Notes: generated by a model from the sequence alone, not told the origin. Shown: positions 46,696 to 56,490, counted from the stretch's first letter. The stretch is DNA of 64,000 nt from Kurthia senegalensis (GCF_000285595.1 NZ_HE611064.1:448993-512992), one strand, 5' to 3'. Numbers and translations: made by a program.

Positions 46696-47961
46696 TTACA
46701 CCTCGATTTCTGCTAATAATTGTTCAAACGTCTTCATATCTTCATCTTCTTTTGTTTCTTGCTCTTTTTGTTGCTGAGAAGAAGAAGAATGTTGATTAAA
46801 TTGGTTCCCTTTGTCACTTTTCGACGGTTCTGATAATGCTTGTGAAATATCGACTCGATCCATTTGAATATTTTGGTTAGCAAAGCCTGATTTTAATTGT
46901 GTCAACTGGCTTTCAAGCATTTGCTTTCCAGCAGCTGTAGACGTTAAAATTTTCGCTGTCATCATACCGTCTTTTTGTGTAAATTCAATTCGAATAGATC
47001 CTAAATGTTCCGGATACAGCTTAATTAAAAGACGTTGCCCGTGCATATTGTTTGAAAACTGGCTACGGCTCATAATTTGTTCAAATTGTTTTATGAAGCT
47101 CTCTGCCTGTGAGGCAGGAACAGCTTTTGGTAACGTCATGGTGGCATTCGTCGTTTGCGGCGAAGACGGTGTAGACGAAATAAGTCCAACCGGTTCTTGT
47201 TCTGCTACAACTTGTTGCGTACTTGCTTTCGTAGTTAACACATCTACTTTTGATGTTTGAGACATTTGAGTTACGAATGTACGTGCCTCTTTTTGTGTTT
47301 GTGTCGTTTCAGATACTTTCGATGCAACAGTCGTTAAGACGTCTTTCAATTGGTTCACTTGCATTTCTTGTTGAAGCGTCAAATCTGTTTTAGGAGAAGC
47401 TAATTCGATCACTTTCAACAAAGTAGCGACGTTCGAAGCGTCTTGCTTCGAAAGAGTTCCTTTTCCTTCTAATGATTGCGATAGGTTTTGCATGAAGCCA
47501 AACAAATTAGCATCAATCGTGTTTAAAACGTCCCAAACATTCGTTGTCGTTATTTCTTGACCGGTTAATTCACTTAATGATTTCAATAGTGTTTCTTCAT
47601 CTGTTCCTATTATTTTTGCTAAATCTGTAAGTGACAATTGCCCACTTACTAATTGCGTTTCAGAAAGCTCAATCGGTAAATCTGCGAGAGTTGTCGCACC
47701 AAGAATCGATGCTACATCAACAGCTTCTTGTTCTTCTTTCACTTGTGAAGTAGGTAACAAGCCATTTAATCCAAGCTCTAACTGAACGCCCTTACTATTT
47801 CTACCGTTCGAATCTGAATTATTTGCAACAGCCTCCTCCACTTGCTCATCTGTCGTTGCAGAAGCAAGAGTTTGCGAAAAATCAGCACTTGTTGACGTCG
47901 ACATAGACTTCCCAAGCGGTTGTTGTCCACTCGTTGCTAGTTGCAAAGTTGCGATGTTCAT
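46696..47961 (-). CDS. fliK: Flagellar hook-length control protein FliK
   Basis: Molecular ruler that ends hook growth and flips FlhB specificity. The 421 residues have a poorly conserved Gln/Thr/Ser-rich N-terminal ruler part and a conserved C-terminal domain (about 300-385) with LLIKLYPEHLGSIRIEF and LTQLKSGFANQNI. The end is charged and low in complexity. Good AAAGGAGGTG ribosome site. Confidence 0.93.
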   Translation of the reverse strand: MNIATLQLATSGQQPLGKSMSTSTSADFSQTLASATTDEQVEEAVANNSDSNGRNSKGVQLELGLNGLLPTSQVKEEQEAVDVASILGATTLADLPIELSETQLVSGQLSLTDLAKIIGTDEETLLKSLSELTGQEITTTNVWDVLNTIDANLFGFMQNLSQSLEGKGTLSKQDASNVATLLKVIELASPKTDLTLQQEMQVNQLKDVLTTVASKVSETTQTQKEARTFVTQMSQTSKVDVLTTKASTQQVVAEQEPVGLISSTPSSPQTTNATMTLPKAVPASQAESFIKQFEQIMSRSQFSNNMHGQRLLIKLYPEHLGSIRIEFTQKDGMMTAKILTSTAAGKQMLESQLTQLKSGFANQNIQMDRVDISQALSEPSKSDKGNQFNQHSSSSQQQKEQETKEDEDMKTFEQLLAEIEV

Positions 47962-47989
47962 TCATTCACCTCCTTTCAGAGTTCTTAAT

Positions 47990-48664
47990 TTAGTTAGAAG
48001 AATCGGTCTTTGTCGTCGTAGTTTCTTCTTTCTTCGTTAGTAACGTCGTATAATTTGCTGCATCTTTTGCAGGCATTTTTTCTAAAATAGCTGCTAACGT
48101 ATCCGGTGCCATCTCACTTAAAATTTCAACAGCTTTATCATCTTTCATCGCAATGAGTGCAGGCGCTGCTGATTTAGGTCGCATTTTCGTATATGTCTCA
48201 ACCATCGTCGTTAATTCCACATTGGATGTCGATTTCGCTTTTTTGAGTTTACGTACTTCTTTTTCTAGACGTTTCTTCTCAATTTGCATTTTTTTCGCTT
48301 CCGATTTTTGTTGTTCCATTTGGTCTTGTAATTGTTTAACTTCCGCCTCTTTTTCTTGAATTTGAGATTTTAAGTTAACAATTTGTTCATCATAGTTACT
48401 TGAATTCGGCGCTTTGTTATCAGAAGCACTTTGAGAAACACCTGCGATATTTTTTACTTTATCAAATACATTCGTCCCCGTAACTTGAAAAAAGATTAAT
48501 AAAATTGCTGAAGCAAACATCAACGGGATAATAACCCAAAAGAAAGCTTTTTGAAATTTCCCGGGAGATTTTTTTTCATCTAATTCTTCGGAAGCTACTG
48601 GGCGGCCTTTTCCTTTCGGATTACGCGCTTTACTCGACGCAGGTCTTTTTTTCGGTTGTGCCAC
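47990..48664 (-). CDS. ylxF: YlxF-like flagellar operon protein with MgtE-N-type domain
   Basis: Single-pass membrane protein of about 224 residues. A basic, proline-rich N-terminal tail precedes a membrane helix (about 40-60), a long coiled coil (about 90-145, many K/E/Q heptads) and a C-terminal domain (YTKMRPKSAAPALIAM, ILEKMPAKDAANY) that resembles the intracellular MgtE N domain of YlxF proteins, called FliJ partners or MotE-like in other bacteria. GTG 48664 is chosen over GTG 48673 because AGGTG precedes it. Exact function unknown. Confidence 0.85.
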   Translation of the reverse strand: MAQPKKRPASSKARNPKGKGRPVASEELDEKKSPGKFQKAFFWVIIPLMFASAILLIFFQVTGTNVFDKVKNIAGVSQSASDNKAPNSSNYDEQIVNLKSQIQEKEAEVKQLQDQMEQQKSEAKKMQIEKKRLEKEVRKLKKAKSTSNVELTTMVETYTKMRPKSAAPALIAMKDDKAVEILSEMAPDTLAAILEKMPAKDAANYTTLLTKKEETTTTKTDSSN

Positions 48665-48669
48665 TGGAA

Positions 48670-49119
48670 TCACCTAATTTCTTTATTGTAATAAGCAATT
48701 TGAGAAAGTTCATCAAGTTGAAGCATTTCTGAACGATTTTCTTCCATTCGAAACAATTCAAAATCTTTCTCACGCATTTTTTCATATTTGCGACATTCAA
48801 GTGTTTGTTCAAGTAGTTTTTCTTCAAACCATTCCATTTTAGAACGACTTTGAACGACTTGATTTTGCAAATCTGAAATTTTCTTTTCCATGCTACTAAG
48901 AAAATGTGCATTTTGATGCATTTCTTGAATGCTAAGACCGGTTAACATCTTTTCTTGTTGAAACATAATTAAGTTTTCTTTTTTCTTCAATGCTTCATAA
49001 AGTCCAGTTGCTACGTCTTCAAAATTTTTCACAGCTTCTTTGTATGCTAATTCTATTTCATTCTTTTGTTGTTCTTTCACGAGTAGAATAGAATCGAAAC
49101 GATATTGATACGTTGTCAT
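48670..49119 (-). CDS. fliJ: Flagellar export chaperone/regulator FliJ
   Basis: Central stalk of the export ATPase complex. The 149 residues are almost wholly coiled coil, with the typical opening YQYRFDSILLVKEQQKNEIE. It sits right after fliI, as expected, and ylxF follows at once. Confidence 0.93.
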   Translation of the reverse strand: MTTYQYRFDSILLVKEQQKNEIELAYKEAVKNFEDVATGLYEALKKKENLIMFQQEKMLTGLSIQEMHQNAHFLSSMEKKISDLQNQVVQSRSKMEWFEEKLLEQTLECRKYEKMREKDFELFRMEENRSEMLQLDELSQIAYYNKEIR

Positions 49120-49122
49120 GAC

Positions 49123-50445
49123 CTAACCTCCACGGTTTGCAAGATGAATGAGTTGCTGTACACTTTCGTCCATTGTCACAGGATCCAAATAACCTTGTTT
49201 TAAATAAGAAGTAATGAGCGGTTCATAATGAATCGCTTCATCAATTTCTTGAGATGTGCCTCGTTTATAAGCACCGATATTAATTAAATCCTCTGATTTA
49301 CTATACGTAAAATACAAATTACGAAGTTTTTCAGCAGCTTGTTTATGCTCTGGTGTCGCAATATGGTTCATGAGACGACTGACACTTTTCAATACATTAA
49401 TTGCCGGATATTGTCCTTTGTTCGCTAACGTTCGATCGAGAACGATATGTCCATCTAAAATCCCTCGTACCGTATCGGCAATCGGTTCGTTCATATCGTC
49501 CCCGTCTACGAGCACCGTATAAAATGCTGTAATTGAACCGTGTTCATTTGTTCCTGTACGCTCTAGTAGTTTCGGTAAAATAGCGAAAACAGAAGGTGTA
49601 TACCCTTTTTGAGCTGGAGGCTCACCTGTCGCTAATCCAACTTCTCGTTGCGCCATAGCTACGCGCGTCACAGAATCCATCATGAGCATGACGTTCAATC
49701 CTCTATTCCGGAAATATTCTGCAATAGCGGTTGCTGTAAAAGCACCTTTAATTCGCATCAATGCCGGTTGATCTGAAGTTGCTGCAATAATGATTGAACG
49801 TTTCAATCCTTCTGGACCTAAATCGCGTTCAATAAACTCACGTACTTCTCGACCACGCTCACCGATTAATGCAATGACATTCAAGTCAGCAGTCGTATTT
49901 CTCGCAATCATACCGAGTAACGTAGACTTTCCGACACCCGAACCGGCAAAAATACCAATCCGTTGTCCTTGTCCGACCGTTAACATCCCGTCAATCGCTT
50001 TAACGCCTACTTCGAGCACTTCTTCAATCGGTGGTCGTGTCAACGGATTCGGTGGTTCACCTTCCGTATCGACAACCGCAAGGCCCTTCGGTAAAGATGT
50101 GCCGTCTAAAGGGTTCCCCATCGAATCTAAAATTTTCCCGATCAATTCAGGTCCAACTTTAATTTCTAACGGTTTGCCCGTTCCTTCGACTAAGCAGCCA
50201 ATTGAAATATCTTTCAACGTCGTAAATGGCATTAGCACGACCGTTTCATCTCGAAAGCCGACTACTTCTGCCGAAATTTCTTGATGGCCTGCACTCGCAG
50301 AATGTACGTGTATTTTACAAACGTCTCCGATGGAACTTTCAGGTCCTTGAGACTCAATCATTAACCCTACGACACGTGTGACACGACCAAATTTTTTAAA
50401 TGTAGGAACCGACTGTAATTGTTCAAGCAGTTGTATCGCTTTCAT
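49123..50445 (-). CDS. fliI: Flagellar export ATPase FliI
   Basis: Hexameric ATPase that energises unloading of export substrates. The 440 residues have the Walker A loop in FAGSGVGKSTLL (about 165-176), GERGREVREFIE, and the F1-beta-like signature PAQKGYTPSVF. The first 20 residues form the FliH-binding part. Start is 5 nt after the fliH stop. Confidence 0.97.
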   Translation of the reverse strand: MKAIQLLEQLQSVPTFKKFGRVTRVVGLMIESQGPESSIGDVCKIHVHSASAGHQEISAEVVGFRDETVVLMPFTTLKDISIGCLVEGTGKPLEIKVGPELIGKILDSMGNPLDGTSLPKGLAVVDTEGEPPNPLTRPPIEEVLEVGVKAIDGMLTVGQGQRIGIFAGSGVGKSTLLGMIARNTTADLNVIALIGERGREVREFIERDLGPEGLKRSIIIAATSDQPALMRIKGAFTATAIAEYFRNRGLNVMLMMDSVTRVAMAQREVGLATGEPPAQKGYTPSVFAILPKLLERTGTNEHGSITAFYTVLVDGDDMNEPIADTVRGILDGHIVLDRTLANKGQYPAINVLKSVSRLMNHIATPEHKQAAEKLRNLYFTYSKSEDLINIGAYKRGTSQEIDEAIHYEPLITSYLKQGYLDPVTMDESVQQLIHLANRGG

Positions 50446-50450
50446 TTACA

Positions 50451-51230
50451 TCACTCCACACTTTCTAAAATGGTACTTAAATGTTTTCGTAACTCATTTA
50501 GCTGTTCATCTATTGTAGCGACAAGTCTTCCGTGGTTCGTATCTATATAGCATTCCTGGTCCCCTAACACGTCATCAATAAAAATCATGAATGGCATGTC
50601 TGGTGGGAACATTGCAACGAGTTCATCCCGATTGGCAGTTAATAGTTCATAATTAGATGTACTTACATAAATTTTCACAAATTCACTCTCACGTACTTCT
50701 TTCAATGCACGTTGAATAATCGATACGAATTTTTCTGGTTGTGCTTCTAATGTTTCGTTCAAAATGCGCTGTGCAGAACGAATGGCTAATTGTAAAATGA
50801 CCCCTTCTTGTCTTTCTAAATATGCATGTGCATTTTGTTCTGATTGTGCCATGGTATTGTTCGTAACTTGAATCATTTCCGCCATATTCTCAAATGCTTT
50901 TTGTCGACCATCTTCCATACCTTGAGAAAAACCTTCATCATATGCGGATTGTTGCAAATGAATCTTTTCTTCTTCCCACGATTGTTGTTGCTGCTGAAGT
51001 TGAGTCCGCGTTTGTTCACAATACTCTTCAAATTGCTGACGTTCATTAGCAATTTGTTGTTTTGCTTGGGCTAACAGAGCATCTCTTTCAGCTAAAATAT
51101 TCTCCATTGACATGGCTGGTACGACTGTATGTTCTTGATCATCCGTCAGTGTTGGCATTAAATCTCGAATTTCAATCGTACGAATATTCGGTTGTTCATT
51201 TCCCGTACCCGGACGATAAATTCTAGACAA
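50451..51230 (-). CDS. fliH: Flagellar export regulator FliH
   Basis: Binds FliI and anchors it at the export gate. About 259 residues with a Gln/Glu-rich coiled coil (about 45-120) and a C-terminal FliH domain (LERQEGVILQLAIRSAQRIL, FIDDVLGDQECYIDTNHGRL). The start is not obvious: TTG 51230 lies 9 nt after GGAGGAG and just overlaps the fliG stop, which I prefer; ATG 51239 abuts the ribosome site. Confidence 0.9.
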   Translation of the reverse strand: MSRIYRPGTGNEQPNIRTIEIRDLMPTLTDDQEHTVVPAMSMENILAERDALLAQAKQQIANERQQFEEYCEQTRTQLQQQQQSWEEEKIHLQQSAYDEGFSQGMEDGRQKAFENMAEMIQVTNNTMAQSEQNAHAYLERQEGVILQLAIRSAQRILNETLEAQPEKFVSIIQRALKEVRESEFVKIYVSTSNYELLTANRDELVAMFPPDMPFMIFIDDVLGDQECYIDTNHGRLVATIDEQLNELRKHLSTILESVE

Positions 51231-52239
51231 TAATGTCATCTCCTCCACCGCGAGCAATAATAATTTCTCCAGCATCTTCTAAGCGACGCGTTACAGCTAC
51301 GATACGAGATTGTGCTTCTTCTACGTCACGTAAACGTACAGGTCCCATAACATCCATGTCTTCTTTGAATGTTTCGGCCATACGCTGAGACATATTTTTG
51401 AAGAGTATTTCTTTTACATCCTCGCTTGATACTTTCATTGATAATAATAAATCTTCGTTTTCGCAATCGCGGATAACACGTTGAATCGAGCGATTGTCGA
51501 GTGTAACGATATCTTCGAATACAAACATACGTTTTTTGATTTCTTCTGCAAGCTCTGGATCTTGAATTTCGAGTGCATCGAGAATCGTTTTTTCTGTTTG
51601 ACGATCCACACCATTTAACACTTCGACTACCGCATCTACGCCACCAGTTTCTGTGTAATCTTGCGTCACAGTAGAAGATAGTTTTCTTTCTAATACAGAC
51701 TCAATTTCGCTAATAACTTCTGGTGAAGTTGATTCCATCATCGCAATACGCTTCGCAATATCTGCTTGCACTTCTTGCGGTAATGATGAAAGAATCGTAC
51801 CCGCTTGTTGTGGCTCTAAATAAGATAAAATTAAAGCGATCGTTTGCGGATGTTCATTTTGAATAAAGTTAAAAATTTGTGCAGGATCTGCACGTCGTGC
51901 GAAGTCAAATGGTCTTACTTGTAATGAAGACGTTAAGCGATTAATAATTTGCTGTGCTTGATCGTTTCCAAGTGCTTTTTCAAGAACTGTTTTCGCATAA
52001 CCAATCCCACCTTGTGAAATGTAATCTTGCGCTAAGGCAATATTATGAAATTCTTCGATAATTTCTTCTTTCACTTCAGGTTCTACTTTTTTCACACTTG
52101 AGATTTCTAACGTAAGTCGTTCAATTTCTTCTTCTGATAAGTGTTTATATACTGCTGCTGAAACTTCTGGTCCTAAAGAGATTAATAGAAGCGCTGCTTT
52201 TTGTTTACCTGATAATTCTTTGTCTTTTTTTGCTACCAA
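51223..52239 (-). CDS. fliG: Flagellar motor switch protein FliG
   Basis: Rotor protein that meets the stator and sets rotation sense. The 338 residues (B. subtilis 338) contain LSGKQKAALLLISLGPE, the middle EHPQTIALILSYL block and the C-terminal charged torque helix region (FKNMSQRMAETFKEDMDVMGPVRL). The start is TTG at 52239 with GGAGGGG upstream. Confidence 0.97.
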   Translation of the reverse strand: MVAKKDKELSGKQKAALLLISLGPEVSAAVYKHLSEEEIERLTLEISSVKKVEPEVKEEIIEEFHNIALAQDYISQGGIGYAKTVLEKALGNDQAQQIINRLTSSLQVRPFDFARRADPAQIFNFIQNEHPQTIALILSYLEPQQAGTILSSLPQEVQADIAKRIAMMESTSPEVISEIESVLERKLSSTVTQDYTETGGVDAVVEVLNGVDRQTEKTILDALEIQDPELAEEIKKRMFVFEDIVTLDNRSIQRVIRDCENEDLLLSMKVSSEDVKEILFKNMSQRMAETFKEDMDVMGPVRLRDVEEAQSRIVAVTRRLEDAGEIIIARGGGDDIIV

Positions 52240-52254
52240 AGCTCGTCCCCTCCA

Positions 52255-53862
52255 TTAATCTTCTGAAATCCACGTACGTAATAATTTAGCGAATTCATCT
52301 GGCTTATCTTTCGCCATTTTTTCTAATTGTTTACGACGAACAGTCGCTTCACTATCTTGCTCATCTGCAATGTCGTCTACTTCTAGCTCATCTTCGTCAT
52401 AATATTCATCTTCATCATAATATTCATCTTCTTGACGACGAGAACGAATGATGAAGAATACAAGTAATCCGATTGCAACAACGAGTACGCCACCAATTAC
52501 CCAAATCCACCAAGGAATTGTTGTTCCTTGTGCTGTTGTTGGTTGTGTCGTTCCTTTTAATTGTTGAACAGATACGTTAATTTTCTGAGCTACTTGCGCA
52601 TTCGTTAAATTACCTGCCGAATTTTTATCAATAGATGTACGCACAATCGACGTCAACATATTTTGAACAGCTGCTTGTGTTTCAGCTGGTAATGTCGTTG
52701 GATCGTTTGCTGTCGGTGGTTCAATAACGACTTGAATACCTAAATCTCTAACACGATATGGACTTTCTGTAATTTGTCTCTTAATACGGTTCACTTCACT
52801 ATTAACTGTTTCTTCTGTCTTTTCGTAATCTCCTGAACCGTCTGTATTTCCTGATTGATAATCTGTAAAGTTGTCTGTAGAACCGTCTGCTTCTGCTGTA
52901 CCTGATGCTGCAGCACCGTTACCTGTATACGTTTCTGAAATCTTTTGCGCACTAATTGTGATTCCAGCCATATTTTTCTTATCTACAGGTTCTACTAATT
53001 TTTCGGTACGTTGTTCTTGCGTGAAATCAATGTCTGATGTTACAGCTACAACCGCTTTGCCGGAACCCATTACGCTCGACAGTAACGATTGAACTTGACG
53101 TTGCAAATCTTTTTCAATTTGTTTTTTGACAGCTAGTTGGCTCGCTGCATTGCCTGAACCATTGCCATTCGCTAACGAATCAGACGTCAAATCATAATAT
53201 TCATTGTATTGATTTGTAATGACGATATTGTCTGTACTTAAATTCGGAACAGATTTTGCAACGAGATTGTATAACGTTTTAATTTGATCTTCTGAAAATT
53301 GTTGTCCTGCCGCTGTATCTAATACGATTGAGGCACTTGCACCTTCTTTATCTTCACTGCTCGTTACAAATGTACTTTGCTCAGGGATTGAAAGCATTAC
53401 TTTCGCATCGTTGATTCCATCCATTTGTTTTAATAATTTTGCTAATTCAGTTTGAACAGATGCTACTTTTAATACATTGAATTCATTATCTGTCATACCA
53501 AATCCCGCATTTTCAGAGAAGAATGAATAATCAATCTCTCCTGATTTTGGATAGCCTTGAGAAGCAAGGCTTACGAGTAAATCGTCAGCTTTCCCCTCTG
53601 GTACTAATATAGATGTACCACCATCTCCTACTTGATATTTAACCCCTTCAGAATCAAGTTGCTCTTTAATTTGACCTACTTCTGTTGCCGTCAAATTAGA
53701 GTAAAGAGGTTTATATGTAACACGGGTAGCAAAATATGTAATAACCGCTGCCAAAATCAATACGATTACAATACTACTGATTAGCGCAATCTTTTGTTTC
53801 TTGGAACGACTTCCCCAAAACCCAGAGAATTTCGTCTGTATATTTTTTAATCTTTCGTTCAT
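52255..53862 (-). CDS. fliF: Flagellar MS-ring protein FliF
   Basis: Forms the MS-ring on which the motor and export gate are built. The 535 residues have one membrane helix near the N-terminus (about 24-45), ring-building motifs (LYSNLTATEVGQIKEQL), a variable periplasmic insert and a second membrane helix (about 445-470). The cytoplasmic tail binds FliG and here contains a small acidic tandem repeat (EYYDED twice). Confidence 0.96.
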   Translation of the reverse strand: MNERLKNIQTKFSGFWGSRSKKQKIALISSIVIVLILAAVITYFATRVTYKPLYSNLTATEVGQIKEQLDSEGVKYQVGDGGTSILVPEGKADDLLVSLASQGYPKSGEIDYSFFSENAGFGMTDNEFNVLKVASVQTELAKLLKQMDGINDAKVMLSIPEQSTFVTSSEDKEGASASIVLDTAAGQQFSEDQIKTLYNLVAKSVPNLSTDNIVITNQYNEYYDLTSDSLANGNGSGNAASQLAVKKQIEKDLQRQVQSLLSSVMGSGKAVVAVTSDIDFTQEQRTEKLVEPVDKKNMAGITISAQKISETYTGNGAAASGTAEADGSTDNFTDYQSGNTDGSGDYEKTEETVNSEVNRIKRQITESPYRVRDLGIQVVIEPPTANDPTTLPAETQAAVQNMLTSIVRTSIDKNSAGNLTNAQVAQKINVSVQQLKGTTQPTTAQGTTIPWWIWVIGGVLVVAIGLLVFFIIRSRRQEDEYYDEDEYYDEDELEVDDIADEQDSEATVRRKQLEKMAKDKPDEFAKLLRTWISED

Positions 53863-53909
53863 TTTATGCCTCCGGTCACTCGTAAATGCAACTATTTTTT
53901 ATTTCTTGA

Positions 53910-54212
53910 TTATACTGTCATTCGCATAATTTCTTGGTAAGCTTCAACAGCCTTGTTACGAATAGATAACGCTGTGTTTAATGTGACATTTGCTTTTTGC
54001 GCTGTAATCATCACATCGTGTAATTCTACATCTTGTCCATTTACTAATTTATTCGTTAAAACGTCTGAACTGTTTTGAGATTCATTTACTTGGTTAATTG
54101 CATCTTTCAACATCGTACCGAAGCTTGAATCTGTTTTTACGTTGTTCGTCGCTGCTGTTTGTGTAAGTGCTGGTGTCGTAGGTTGCATCATTGAAACTTG
54201 TGAAATGGCCAT
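53910..54212 (-). CDS. fliE: Flagellar hook-basal body protein FliE
   Basis: Adaptor between MS-ring and rod. The 100 residues end with LHDVMITAQKANVTLNTALSIRNKAVEAYQEIMRM-type helices typical of FliE (B. subtilis 106 residues). Start by ATG 54212 with GGAAGGGG nearby; flgC precedes it by 15 nt. Confidence 0.95.
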   Translation of the reverse strand: MAISQVSMMQPTTPALTQTAATNNVKTDSSFGTMLKDAINQVNESQNSSDVLTNKLVNGQDVELHDVMITAQKANVTLNTALSIRNKAVEAYQEIMRMTV

Positions 54213-54227
54213 CCCCTATACCCCTTC

Positions 54228-54692
54228 CTATTTACCAATCTCTAACGCTTTTGAAAGCATCGATTTATTTGCATTAAATGCTGTCACATTCGCTTCATAT
54301 GAACGAGTTGATGACATTAAGTTTGTCATTTCTTTTAAAGAATCTACATTAGATGTTTTTACATAACCGTCTTGATCTGCATCAGGATCTGTTGGATCAT
54401 AAACTAATTTGAAATCTGTTTCTGTATCTTCATTAATAGAAGTTACTTTTACACCTCGTCCTGTTGAACGATCGCTATTGCCGATTGCAGCATTTAAATA
54501 GGAAGAAAAAGATGAACCTGAGTCTTGCGCAGTGAGCGTAACCGTTTTACGACGATATGGTTCCCATTCCCCATTCACTTTTTTAGCTCTTGTTGTATCA
54601 ATATTAGCTAAATTTGACGAAACAACGTCCATTCTTAAGCGTTGTGCTGTTAAGGCTGAACCTGTCGTTTCCATACTGCTAAAAATAGACAT
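54228..54692 (-). CDS. flgC: Flagellar proximal rod protein FlgC
   Basis: Rod subunit. The 154 residues (B. subtilis 150) contain the family motif ALTAQRLRMDVVSSNLANIDTTRA near the N-terminus and the C-terminal EMTNLMSSTRSYEANVTAFNANK helix. It follows flgB by 2 nt with AAAGGAGG before the ATG. Confidence 0.96.
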   Translation of the reverse strand: MSIFSSMETTGSALTAQRLRMDVVSSNLANIDTTRAKKVNGEWEPYRRKTVTLTAQDSGSSFSSYLNAAIGNSDRSTGRGVKVTSINEDTETDFKLVYDPTDPDADQDGYVKTSNVDSLKEMTNLMSSTRSYEANVTAFNANKSMLSKALEIGK

Positions 54693-54694
54693 CG

Positions 54695-55090
54695 TTAACT
54701 TCCTCCTTTAGCTACTGTAAGAAGCGAATTTAATTTTCCATTCATTCGATCTACGAGTGCATTGTAATAAATTGTGTTTTTTGCTAAGCTAGCTTGTTCT
54801 TTATCCATATCTACTCCATTACCATTTTGGCGATAACTTAAATTAGAATAACTATACACACCGGCTGTACTATTTGAGGTAGATTCAAAATTAATATGTT
54901 GTGAATCTGTTCGATATGCTGAAATTTGTGATGTTTTCGCTTCTGATAACATTTTCGAAAAGCTAACATCTTTCGCTTTATAATTTGGTGTATCTGAATT
55001 AGCAATATTTTGCGCTACTACTTTATTTTTCGTTGACGCATAGGAAAGTCCTTGTTCTAAATTACTAATCGTTCCACTAAATAAACTCAA
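54695..55090 (-). CDS. flgB: Flagellar proximal rod protein FlgB, first gene of the fla/che operon
   Basis: Rod subunit. The start is taken as TTG 55090 (LSLFSGTISNLEQGL) because AGAGGTG lies 7 nt upstream and it fits the family N-terminus; ATG 55126 has no ribosome site. This gives 131 residues, near the B. subtilis 129. Motifs: VVAQNIANSDTPNYKAKD and a C-terminal helix (YNALVDRMNGKLNSLL). A promoter with 17-nt spacing lies at 55145-55173. Confidence 0.94.
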   Translation of the reverse strand: MSLFSGTISNLEQGLSYASTKNKVVAQNIANSDTPNYKAKDVSFSKMLSEAKTSQISAYRTDSQHINFESTSNSTAGVYSYSNLSYRQNGNGVDMDKEQASLAKNTIYYNALVDRMNGKLNSLLTVAKGGS

Positions 55091-55144
55091 TTTTTTCACC
55101 TCTATCTGACCTATAAAAATAGACATTCTTTAATTAATACATTT

Positions 55145-55173
55145 ATTGTAATCAATAAACAACAGTGTGTCTA
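55145..55173 (-). promoter_or_regulatory. Candidate sigma-A promoter for the fla/che operon
   Basis: Minus strand TAGACA (55168-55173, five of six to consensus), 17-nt spacer and TACAAT (55145-55150), about 50 nt before the flgB start. Confidence 0.65.
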
Positions 55174-55253
55174 TCGATTAAAGAACTTTTTTATTAGTCT
55201 CTTAGTCCTATCTTTTATTACAATTGAATTATCTGATTATTTGATTATATTGT

Positions 55254-55278
55254 AAAAACGCCTTAATATAGCGTTTTT
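55254..55278 (-). terminator. Terminator-like hairpin upstream of flgB
   Basis: Eight-bp stem AAAAACGC/GCGTTTTT with a 9-nt loop. It could stop transcripts from the upper candidate promoter (55351-55378, TTGCGG then TATAAA with 16-nt spacing) on the minus strand, or transcripts on the plus strand. Confidence 0.4.
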
Positions 55279-55571
55279 TTAACACTACAAACATGATGTA
55301 ATCCCCATTTAACAGTATTTCAATAAGATATAACAGATGGTAAAAAAAGGTTTATAATTAGTTCTTACGATTCCGCAATGTTTTTCGACCATTAAATTCC
55401 AAAGTTACATTAATTGTAATAAGATAAGTATATAGATGTGTTATTGTTTTTTTCATGTGTGTATATAAATCTATCTCTCACATATTTCCCTAGTAAAAAT
55501 GATAATGATTCCTTCATTCATTCTGTTAAATCTAAAAAAATACTATTTTATTTATCAAATTTATGAAAAAC

Positions 55572-55610
55572 AAAAAGAGAAGCCGTATGAAACATACGGC
55601 TTCTCTTTTT
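55572..55610 (-). terminator. Terminator after codY
   Basis: Perfect stem of 17 bp or more (AAAAAGAGAAGCCGTATG and its complement) with a tiny loop, ending in a T-run on the minus strand. Confidence 0.95.
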
Positions 55611-55625
55611 CGTTATATGACGCAA

Positions 55626-56405
55626 TTAGCGCATTTTAATTTCTTCAAGTGCTGTTAAGAATTTATTGTTTAGTACTTTAATATAAGTACCTTTCATACC
55701 TAATGAACGAGATTCGATCACACCAGCAGATTCTAATTTACGTAAAGCATTTACGATAACAGAACGTGTAATACCTACACGGTCAGCGATTTTAGAAGCG
55801 ACTAAAAGACCTTCAGAACCATCTAATTCTTCAAAGATGTGTTCAATCGCTTCTAATTCAGAATAAGATAATGAATTGATTGCCATTTGAACGACAGCTT
55901 TAGAACGAGCTTCCTCTTCAATTTCTTCCGCTTTTTCACGTAAGATTTCCATACCGACTACAGTTGCACCGTATTCAGCTAATACTAAATCCTCATCTTC
56001 GAATGTTGCACCGATACGACCAAGAACTAAAGTTCCTAAACGTTCGCCACCACCAATAATTGGCACAATTGTTGTTAAACCGTCACGGAATGTATCTTTA
56101 TTTTCCACAGGGAATACAGTATGTTCATCATCGATGCCGATGTTTGCAACTGTTTCTTGGAAGTCATATAAGTTTTTAGTATATGTTTCTGGGAAACGGC
56201 GTTCTTCAAACATTTTTTTAATACGTTCATTTTCGATTTGTTGATTAATTGTAAGACCTAGTAATTTACCTTTACGACTTACGATATATACGTTACTATC
56301 AATCACTTCGCCAAGAGTTTCTGACATTTCTTTAAAGTTAACAGGTTTACCTGCAGACGCTTGAAGCATTGAGTTAATTTTACGAATTTTAGCTAGTAAA
56401 TTCAT
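55626..56405 (-). CDS. codY: Global nutritional regulator CodY
   Basis: GTP- and branched-chain-amino-acid-sensing repressor. The 259 residues (same as B. subtilis) have an N-terminal GAF domain ([15 protein letters not shown] to about 155) and a C-terminal winged helix-turn-helix with [20 protein letters not shown], the CodY DNA-reading motif. Last gene of the xerC-hslV-hslU-codY operon, directly upstream of the fla/che operon it represses in B. subtilis. Confidence 0.98.
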   Translation of the reverse strand: MNLLAKIRKINSMLQASAGKPVNFKEMSETLGEVIDSNVYIVSRKGKLLGLTINQQIENERIKKMFEERRFPETYTKNLYDFQETVANIGIDDEHTVFPVENKDTFRDGLTTIVPIIGGGERLGTLVLGRIGATFEDEDLVLAEYGATVVGMEILREKAEEIEEEARSKAVVQMAINSLSYSELEAIEHIFEELDGSEGLLVASKIADRVGITRSVIVNALRKLESAGVIESRSLGMKGTYIKVLNNKFLTALEEIKMR

Positions 56406-56490
56406 TTTTTAAGTGTTCCTCCTGATTGAATTGTCCTTTATTTACGGAATATTCAAAAGTTTTTCAATATTTGTACATTTTAATTATAAA

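Larger units (their letters stand above)
55127..55570 (-). promoter_or_regulatory. Regulatory region between codY and the fla/che operon
   Basis: About 440 nt of AT-rich sequence with no credible gene; a 35-codon ORF here has no ribosome site. It holds two candidate promoters (55145-55173 and 55351-55378), a terminator-like hairpin between them (55254-55278) and a CodY-box-like sequence AATTATCTGATTATT (55227-55241, 3 mismatches to the 15-nt consensus). In B. subtilis CodY and other regulators act at this promoter region. Whether the same holds here is inference. Confidence 0.5.

Noticed and set aside
55400..55520. 35-codon ORF on the minus strand in the codY-flgB gap
   Set aside because: No ribosome site, composition like the surrounding noncoding DNA.
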